64,000 bases of DNA. Source: NVTR01 sp036480115 (GTDB taxonomy: Bacteria; Pseudomonadota; Alphaproteobacteria; Rhodobacterales; Rhodobacteraceae). Of the stretch, positions 58,436 through 64,000 are shown one piece after another (within the stretch, counting starts at the first letter, position 1; each line of letters begins with the position of its first letter). The position numbers and the translations under genes were made by a program. The notes under the pieces were generated by a model. That model was not told where the DNA came from. It did not search any database and saw nothing but the letters and a program-made list of their open reading frames with translations. Where the stretch lies: contig CBDDAE010000002.1 in the NCBI GenBank assembly GCA_965224795.1, positions 310,001 through 374,000 of the forward strand. The letters are read 5' to 3'.

Positions 58436-61400
58436 ATGGAAACTGCGCCGTTGACAGCCCCGAAAATGCGCCCGACAATTGTGGCAATGAGCAAACTGTT
58501 TTCATATGCCCAACGCCCGATGCATCTGGGTGGTTACCCGCTGGAAAAACTAGCCAGAACCCCGATTTTTCCGGACCTGTCCACCATTCAGCCAGATCCG
58601 GTACTGTCGTTTCGACGCCCCGATGACCCGCTGTCGATCGTGAATGCCATGCAAGACTATCAGGCCATGCTGGATGCCACCCGTGAGGGCATGGTGAAAA
58701 AACAGCGTGCAGAAATCCCCGCGGATGCGCAGGAACGCGCAGACCACCTTAAGGCGTTTGGATATTATTGCGACGCGGCGATGGTTGCGGTTTGCGAAAT
58801 CCCCACACTGGCCTGGCGTAACGTGGCGCTGGAAAACCCGGATGTGGCGAAACTTGCGGCCCAACTTAGTACCATGCAGACCAAGACCCTGGCAGCCGGA
58901 ATTGACGTAATCATGGCGGGCTTGCGTGAAAGCATGAATGCGCCGCCTGTCGATTGTCGCCACCACACCCATGCGATTGTGTTTCTTTACGATCACCCCC
59001 GTTCGCCAAAACCGGATGAAGAAGGCGCTGACTGGATTCAAGACGCACTGGAACACAGGGCGTGCCTGCGGGCCACCGAAACGGCGGTAACCCTGTCAAA
59101 CTACATTCGCAGTCTGGGCTGGGATGCAAGGGCCCATTCTGCGGCAGCGTCTGATGTGTATATGAACCGATTGGCGGTGAAATCGGGGCTGGCAAATGCG
59201 ACCCCCACAGGCATTGAAAACCCATTTATTGGCACTGACCTTGGGCTAGCCGTGGTCACCACAACCTTACAAATGGCACCAGACCAACCCCTGGCTGAGG
59301 GTGCCAAACCACCCGCCACCTGGCGCAGTGGCCTTGGTCGCCATGCCCAAAATGCCGGCAATCGCGACCCCTATGCCAAACGCAAGTTTCGCGATGGTCC
59401 GCACCCGTTTGAAACCTTAAAGCGGGTCGATCAGCCCACTACCTATATAGACCGACCCAATGTCGCCCGGGTGCCTAAACGCGCCAATATGTTTGCGCGA
59501 TCCTTGTTTGGTGATCTGGGTAAAGCGGCGCAACAAAATGCCACTAACGGCAATTATGTGCGCAAATCCGCCGCCGCCTATGCTTTTCGACCCAGCCTTG
59601 GGGCGTTTATTTTGTTGCAGGATGGACAAGCTGCCGATGTTCATCCTTCTACCCTTGATCCTGACCGCAACGCCGCCAATATCAAGGCCGCCCTGTATTT
59701 TCTGGGGCTTGATGCGGTCGGCCTGTCAGAATGCCCTGACTGGACCTATTACAGCCACGGTGCTGATGGCCAAAAGATCACCCCCTACCACAGCAACGCC
59801 ATTTCCATGATTGTCGATCAGGGGCACGAAACCATGGAAGGTGCGTCGGGCGATGACTGGATCGCCTGCGCCCAGTCCATGCGCGCCTACCTGCGGTTTT
59901 CGCTGCTGGGTGGTGTGTTGGCCAACCACCTGCGCAATCTGGGCTACACGGCGCGGGTGCATTCGGTGATGGATGACGAAGTATTACATCCGCCGCTACT
60001 GCTGCTATCCGGCCTTGGCGAAGTCAGCCGCATTGGCGAAGTCATCTTGAACCCGTTCCTGGGTCCGCGCCTGAAATCCGGCGTTGTCACCACCAACATG
60101 CCCTTGACCTTTGATCGACCAATAGATTTTGGCCTGCAAAAATTCTGCGACACCTGCAACAAATGCGCGCGCGAATGCCCATCAGGTGCGATCACTGCAG
60201 GCCCAAAACTGATGTTCAACGGCTATGAGATCTGGAAATCTGATAGCCAGAAATGCACCACCTACCGGATCGGTCAGAAAAACGGCGCCATGTGTGGGCG
60301 CTGCATGAAAACCTGCCCTTGGAACCTGGAAGGACTGTTTGCGGAAAAACCGTTCAGGTGGGCCGCGATGAACCTGCCCGGCAGCGCTAAGGTGTTGGCA
60401 AAGTTGGACGATATGGTTGGAAACGGTGAAATCAATCCGGCCAAGAAATGGTGGTGGGATCTGGAGATGATCGACGATGGCCCTTACAAACAAGCGCAGG
60501 AAACCGCAAATTCCCGCCCTCTGCAAAAAGACCTGAACCTACAATATAGCGACCAAACACTGGCCGTTTACCCGGCCCCGCTGGCCCCGCCGCCTTACCC
60601 CTGGCCCTTCCCAATGGACCGGGAGGCCGGAATTGACGCCTATCAGAATATGATCCCCGCCGAAGAACACCGCCAACGCCGTGCGGCAGGCACCCCGCCA
60701 GAACATGAATACACCGCCGATCGTGGAACATCGCCGGTGCTGAATGTAGTGCTGTCTAAGGTGGAAAAAATGGCCGACGGGGTCACAAAGTACGAATTTT
60801 CCATGGCTGACGGATCAGATATGCCGCCGGTGACGGCTGGGGCCCATATTGACGTAGTGGTCGCACCCGAATTCTTCCGCCAATATTCATTATCGGGCGA
60901 TCCGGCCAACCGTGCCTGCTATCAGATTGCTGTGCTGGAAGAAGCAAGCGGCCGGGGCGGATCAAAACTGCTGCACCGGATATTTACCGAAGGCCGCCGG
61001 GTGTTCATTTCCTACCCGATCAACCACTTCCCGGTGGCCGAAGACGCCTATTTTACCTATCTTATGGGTGGTGGCATTGGCGTGACCCCAATGATCGCTA
61101 TGGCGCACCGGTTGCACGAAATTGGTGCCGATTTTGCGCTACATTATTCCGGTTCCACACGCAGTGGGGCCGGGTTTATGTATGATCTGGCAGCGATGCC
61201 CTGGGCCGATAAGGTGAAATACCACTTCTCCAACGAAGGCAGTCGAGCTTCGCTTGATAAGATATTGCAATATAAACGTAATTCCCATGTCTATACCTGC
61301 GGACCAGAACCCTATATGGCTGGGGTTATTGACGCAGCCACGGCCAACGGTTTCCCCGAAGACATGCGCCATCTGGAATATTTTTCGGTGCCCGAGACAC

Positions 61401-61681
61401 CTGAATACGAAAACCATGATTTCACCCTGCGCCTGCTGAAATCGAACCTTGATATTGCGGTATCAGCAGATCAGGCCCCCACTGATGCCCTGTTGGCGGC
61501 GGGTATTAATGTGGATGTTAAATGTTCGGACGGGCTGTGTGGCGTGTGTAAATGCGGGCTTGTTTCGGGGGATGTTGAGCACCGGGATTTCGTGCTGTCC
61601 AACAAACAGCGCGAAAGTCAGATCATCCTGTGCCAATCACGCGCCGCGCAAAAGAACGGTATAATTGAGGTTGATCTATAG
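58436..61681 (+). CDS. Reductive dehalogenase fused to a flavin/2Fe-2S oxidoreductase (cytoplasmic, catabolic type)
   Basis: A 1,081-residue fusion. The N-terminal ~720 residues are a corrinoid reductive dehalogenase (RdhA) without Tat signal. A degenerate corrinoid-domain copy (about 95-300) precedes a functional-looking one (about 370-565). Two 4Fe-4S clusters follow: C571/C574/C577/C581 and C607/C620/C623/C627. Next come an FMN/FAD domain (R815-QYSL), an NAD site (GGGIGVTP from 878, CGPEPYM from 955) and a plant-type 2Fe-2S ferredoxin (C1030, C1035, C1038, C1066). The whole would take electrons from NAD(P)H to cobalamin and reduce carbon-halogen bonds, as BhbA-type enzymes do. Y438 and R500 are 62 residues apart, like the Tyr-Lys pair of NpRdhA. 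An alternative start, ATG at 58487, is equally likely. Confidence 0.92.
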   Translation: METAPLTAPKMRPTIVAMSKLFSYAQRPMHLGGYPLEKLARTPIFPDLSTIQPDPVLSFRRPDDPLSIVNAMQDYQAMLDATREGMVKKQRAEIPADAQERADHLKAFGYYCDAAMVAVCEIPTLAWRNVALENPDVAKLAAQLSTMQTKTLAAGIDVIMAGLRESMNAPPVDCRHHTHAIVFLYDHPRSPKPDEEGADWIQDALEHRACLRATETAVTLSNYIRSLGWDARAHSAAASDVYMNRLAVKSGLANATPTGIENPFIGTDLGLAVVTTTLQMAPDQPLAEGAKPPATWRSGLGRHAQNAGNRDPYAKRKFRDGPHPFETLKRVDQPTTYIDRPNVARVPKRANMFARSLFGDLGKAAQQNATNGNYVRKSAAAYAFRPSLGAFILLQDGQAADVHPSTLDPDRNAANIKAALYFLGLDAVGLSECPDWTYYSHGADGQKITPYHSNAISMIVDQGHETMEGASGDDWIACAQSMRAYLRFSLLGGVLANHLRNLGYTARVHSVMDDEVLHPPLLLLSGLGEVSRIGEVILNPFLGPRLKSGVVTTNMPLTFDRPIDFGLQKFCDTCNKCARECPSGAITAGPKLMFNGYEIWKSDSQKCTTYRIGQKNGAMCGRCMKTCPWNLEGLFAEKPFRWAAMNLPGSAKVLAKLDDMVGNGEINPAKKWWWDLEMIDDGPYKQAQETANSRPLQKDLNLQYSDQTLAVYPAPLAPPPYPWPFPMDREAGIDAYQNMIPAEEHRQRRAAGTPPEHEYTADRGTSPVLNVVLSKVEKMADGVTKYEFSMADGSDMPPVTAGAHIDVVVAPEFFRQYSLSGDPANRACYQIAVLEEASGRGGSKLLHRIFTEGRRVFISYPINHFPVAEDAYFTYLMGGGIGVTPMIAMAHRLHEIGADFALHYSGSTRSGAGFMYDLAAMPWADKVKYHFSNEGSRASLDKILQYKRNSHVYTCGPEPYMAGVIDAATANGFPEDMRHLEYFSVPETPEYENHDFTLRLLKSNLDIAVSADQAPTDALLAAGINVDVKCSDGLCGVCKCGLVSGDVEHRDFVLSNKQRESQIILCQSRAAQKNGIIEVDL
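58451..58479 (+). promoter_or_regulatory. Candidate promoter inside the 5' end of the reductive dehalogenase frame
   Basis: TTGACA (58451-58456), a spacer of 17, GACAAT (58474-58479). A start about seven bases later would fall at the ATG at 58487, giving a leaderless mRNA. This supports 58487 as the true start, but the -10 is weak. Confidence 0.4.
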
Positions 61682-61696
61682 GGAAAATTGCCCCGA

Positions 61697-61975
61697 TTAG
61701 GTCCAGTTGACTTGCTGCCCACCCGGCAAGGATTGGCGCGCCAGCATTGGTTGATCGTAGCCCAGACTATGGGCATCACAAAACTCAACCACCCAGTCGT
61801 CATTCATCGTTAGAAAATCCAACAGTGAACCCAGAAATTCCGGATCATGGGCCCTGTCGCGCAAATCATCGGAACTTGACCCGGTTGCCCCCAAAAATAC
61901 CGGCAGTAATTCTTCATTTCCTGCCAGCCAGCCAAGCGCCTGCAAAGCAATGGTTTCGGCGATTTCTTGCTGCAT
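61697..61975 (-). CDS. DUF3572 family protein
   Basis: A 92-residue protein of DUF3572: QEIAETIALQALGWLAGNEELLPVFLGATGSSSDDLR, then DPEFLGSLLDFLTMNDDWVVEFCDA. It is small, acidic and probably cytoplasmic. The family is restricted mostly to alphaproteobacteria and has no established function. In many genomes it lies directly beside a PleD-type response regulator, as it does here (divergent, 99 bases). Its stop is 15 bases from the dehalogenase stop. Confidence 0.85.
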   Translation of the reverse strand: MQQEIAETIALQALGWLAGNEELLPVFLGATGSSSDDLRDRAHDPEFLGSLLDFLTMNDDWVVEFCDAHSLGYDQPMLARQSLPGGQQVNWT

Positions 61976-62074
61976 GACAGCCTCCTTTTGCTCGGTTGTT
62001 ACAAATTGTTAACCAATCTCAATGAAAACTAACCAAGACGAGTCAAATACAACACAAAAAAATAAAGAGGTTCC

Positions 62075-63463
62075 ATGCCAGGGCGCATACTAATTGCAGA
62101 CGATGTTGCCACCAACCGCATCGTCCTAAAAGTCAAACTTTCAGCTGCTTCCTACGATATTATTCAGGCGGCCAATCAGGTTGAGCTAATGGAACAGGCC
62201 CGTCTGGGTGCCCCCGACCTGATCATCCTGGATGGCAATTTTCATATCGACCGTGGCATCGATATTTGCCAGGAATTAAAGGAAAATCCAGCCACTGCGG
62301 CAATCCCGGTAATGATCCTTGCCGCTGATTTTAGCGCAGCCGATCGGCTGGCTGCGCTGCATGTGGGCGCCTGTGATGTATTGAACAAGCCGATTCCGGA
62401 CAATGCACTTTTGGCGAGGGTGCGAAACGCCATGCGGGTGCGTGGCGTCGAGGCGGAATTGCAGCTTCGCGAAGACACTGCCATTGAGCTGGGCTTTCAG
62501 GAATCACCAAGGCCGTTCCAGCGACCTGCCCAAATTTTAGTGGTGAATGGTGCAAAAATTCAGAATTTGGACTGGCAAACGGCGTTTGAAACGGCCAATC
62601 CTTGTACCATACATCTGGTGGGTCATGGCAGCGTTCTGGAGACCATCACCCAGAAAAAACTGACCCCGGATATTGTCCTACTGCCAACGCAAATCAACGG
62701 CAAAAATGATGGACTAGTTCTGTTAGCGGAACTGCGTAGTCGTGTTGAAACCCAACATGCAGCGATAATTCTAGTTGAAGAAAGCCGCGAAAACAGTGCC
62801 GCCATATCGGCGCTGGATATGGGGGCAAGCGAAGTGATTGATGCCAAAACACCGCCCGCTGAATTTGCTTTTCGCCTGACCAGACAATTGCATCGCAAGA
62901 AAAAGGCCGACCAGTTGCGCAGCGCTTTGGCCGACGGATTGCGCCTGGCTGTGACCGATCCTCTGACAGGGTTGTTTAACCGACGCTACGCCTTCCCGCA
63001 CATGTCGCGCATCGCCAAAAAATCCAACAAAGCAGGCAGCCCATTTGCTGTGATGGTTTTGGATCTGGACCGTTTCAAAAATGTTAATGATACCTACGGC
63101 CACGGGGCCGGTGATCTGGTTTTGCAAGAAGTTGCCCAGCGACTGAAGGCCAATGTGCGCAGTGTTGATATGATCGCCCGCATCGGTGGCGAAGAATTCT
63201 TGGTGGTGATGCCGGATACCGGGTTAAAGGCCGCCAGGGTGGCTGCTGAACGGTTGCGCAGCGTAACTGGTGCATCACCTATTTCGCTTCCGGGGTCAGG
63301 GGGCGCAATTTGCGTCACCACCAGTATCGGTGTTTCAATTGGCGGGTTACAAGGTCAGGTGGAGGCAAGCGTAGAAGCCATGGTGGAACGCGCCGATCAG
63401 GCGTTGTTGGGGGCAAAATCCACCGGTCGAAACCAGGTCATTATTGAACGCAACGCCGCCTGA
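62075..63463 (+). CDS. pleD: PleD-like response regulator diguanylate cyclase
   Basis: A 462-residue REC-REC-GGDEF protein. The first receiver (1-115) has the acidic pocket D9/D10, the phospho-acceptor D53 (IILDGN) and K105 in LNKP, but an Ala where the switch Thr/Ser usually sits (about 83). The second receiver (about 150-265) is degenerate: the acceptor position is Pro (VLLPTQ), so it serves as a dimerisation module. The GGDEF domain has IGGEEF and an RSVD inhibitory site five residues before it. Cyclic-di-GMP made on phosphorylation would act in the motile-sessile switch. A TTAACCAA element (62009-62016) lies upstream. Confidence 0.9.
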   Translation: MPGRILIADDVATNRIVLKVKLSAASYDIIQAANQVELMEQARLGAPDLIILDGNFHIDRGIDICQELKENPATAAIPVMILAADFSAADRLAALHVGACDVLNKPIPDNALLARVRNAMRVRGVEAELQLREDTAIELGFQESPRPFQRPAQILVVNGAKIQNLDWQTAFETANPCTIHLVGHGSVLETITQKKLTPDIVLLPTQINGKNDGLVLLAELRSRVETQHAAIILVEESRENSAAISALDMGASEVIDAKTPPAEFAFRLTRQLHRKKKADQLRSALADGLRLAVTDPLTGLFNRRYAFPHMSRIAKKSNKAGSPFAVMVLDLDRFKNVNDTYGHGAGDLVLQEVAQRLKANVRSVDMIARIGGEEFLVVMPDTGLKAARVAAERLRSVTGASPISLPGSGGAICVTTSIGVSIGGLQGQVEASVEAMVERADQALLGAKSTGRNQVIIERNAA

Positions 63464-63465
63464 CA

Positions 63466-63966
63466 TCAGTTGCTTTTTGGGGCACGGCGCAGGGAACGTT
63501 CCAGCCGATCAGCGTACTTGGCGCGCTCATCATCAGTCATTTCGGCGATTTGCGACAGGAATAACGTTTTGCCAATATCCTGACGCTCTTGCAGGCGGCT
63601 TTGCTGTTGGGAAAGAATTTCAGACACAGTTTCCGGCTTATATGGGCTTTGGCGCAAGGCCTCCAGCATCAACACCAAATGGGCGCGAAAATCGGCCCGG
63701 TTGGCGCGCAGATCTGGGCCAAGTTCACCCATGGCACTGGTGATTTGTTGACGGTCATCTTTAGACAGCGCACGCGCGTAAGGCCCGTAGCCAAGATCAT
63801 AAAGCGGCGGGGCCGATGCACGGCGAATATGGTCCGGCGGACCGCCCCGAAAAATTGCACCTGCAATCATGCCCACGATCAACAGGTTCAACGCAAGTGA
63901 TGCAACCAAAAGCAAACGCAACCAGCGAGAACCAGATTTTTTCGGGGGTAAGGTTTCGTTTTCCAT
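63466..63966 (-). CDS. Spy/CpxP-like 'periplasmic heavy metal sensor' family protein
   Basis: A 166-residue single-span membrane protein. A short basic start leads into a membrane segment (LLLVASLALNLLIVGMIAGAIF, about 20-41), followed by an exported helical domain with ALSKDDRQQITSAMGELGPDLRANRADFRAHLVLMLEALRQSPYKPETVSEIL and two L-T-x-x-Q-like helices typical of the Spy/CpxP group. A role in metal or envelope stress sensing is suggested by the family. Its ribosome site (AGGAGG) lies in the tail of an upstream gene cut by the window edge. Confidence 0.8.
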   Translation of the reverse strand: MENETLPPKKSGSRWLRLLLVASLALNLLIVGMIAGAIFRGGPPDHIRRASAPPLYDLGYGPYARALSKDDRQQITSAMGELGPDLRANRADFRAHLVLMLEALRQSPYKPETVSEILSQQQSRLQERQDIGKTLFLSQIAEMTDDERAKYADRLERSLRRAPKSN

Positions 63967-63969
63967 CGG

Positions 63970-64000
63970 CTACCCTTCCTCCTGAAAATCGCTGAACACA
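63970..64000 (-). CDS. Truncated C-terminal end of an upstream gene
   Basis: An open frame ends in TAG at 63970-63972 and encodes a last tail of VFSDFQEEG. It runs off the window. In Rhodobacterales a small sigma factor gene often precedes the Spy-like gene, so this may be its end; the fragment is too short to prove it. Confidence 0.3.
   Translation of the reverse strand, partial: VFSDFQEEG

Noticed and set aside
1..64000. CRISPR array, prophage or insertion sequence
   Set aside because: No regular direct repeats, phage structural genes or transposase reading frames were seen.

Overview
The window looks like chromosome of a marine alphaproteobacterium of the Rhodobacterales (Roseobacter-like). 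The evidence is the company of genes: heterotetrameric sarcosine oxidase soxBDAG, a non-pyrrolysine MttB-family methyltransferase, a dimethylglycine-dehydrogenase-like flavoprotein, a fused double-permease quaternary-amine ABC transporter, a RibB with a cysteine-free RibA-like tail, DUF3572, an H-NOX/diguanylate-cyclase pair and GANTC (CcrM-type) sites. GC content appears to be in the low-to-mid 50s by eye; it was not counted. No complete phage, insertion sequence or CRISPR array is visible.

Layout. 0-4 kb: small regulators and membrane proteins, a VOC protein, a DUF937 protein and an acidic Asp/Gly-rich protein. 4-7.5 kb (- strand): ribE, an unknown gene, ribB(X), ribH, nusB. 7.7-12.3 kb (+): capsule genes kpsS, a Wza/KpsD-like lipoprotein and kpsC, placed between ribE and the nrdR-ribD pair at 12.3-13.9 kb. 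14-19.3 kb: YjbQ/HxlR with a divergent MAPEG protein, then rpoD and dnaG, with a striking GANTC palindrome cluster in front of rpoD. 19.4-26 kb: soxBDAG and glutamate dehydrogenase. 26.4-29.7 kb: three TadE/TadG-like proteins. 29.8-35 kb: a TetR regulator, homoserine dehydrogenase, glpX, recJ and tRNA-Glu(UUC). 35-41.5 kb: an M19 dipeptidase and a complete dipeptide ABC operon. 41.5-51.6 kb: a quaternary-amine locus (DMGDH-like enzyme, two choline-kinase-fold proteins, ABC transporter, DeoR regulator, HisN-like phosphatase). 51.6-56 kb: DUF1501/DUF1800 pair and H-NOX plus diguanylate cyclase. 56-61.7 kb: MttB-family protein, HAD phosphatase and a 1,081-residue reductive dehalogenase-oxidoreductase fusion. 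62-64 kb: PleD-like cyclase and a Spy/CpxP-like membrane protein.

How the genes work together. Several loci fit the use of methylated amines as carbon, nitrogen and one-carbon sources. The ABC system would import a betaine-like compound; the MttB-family enzyme could move its first methyl group to a corrinoid protein; the DMGDH-like protein and SoxBDAG would oxidise dimethylglycine and sarcosine to glycine; and GdhA would link the nitrogen to glutamate. The step order is inference; only the families are seen.

The most interesting items are the self-contained reductive dehalogenase fusion next to the MttB gene, the amine locus with two kinases and a phosphatase, the GANTC array before rpoD, the H-NOX protein without its usual heme motifs, and the unknown gene inside the riboflavin operon.
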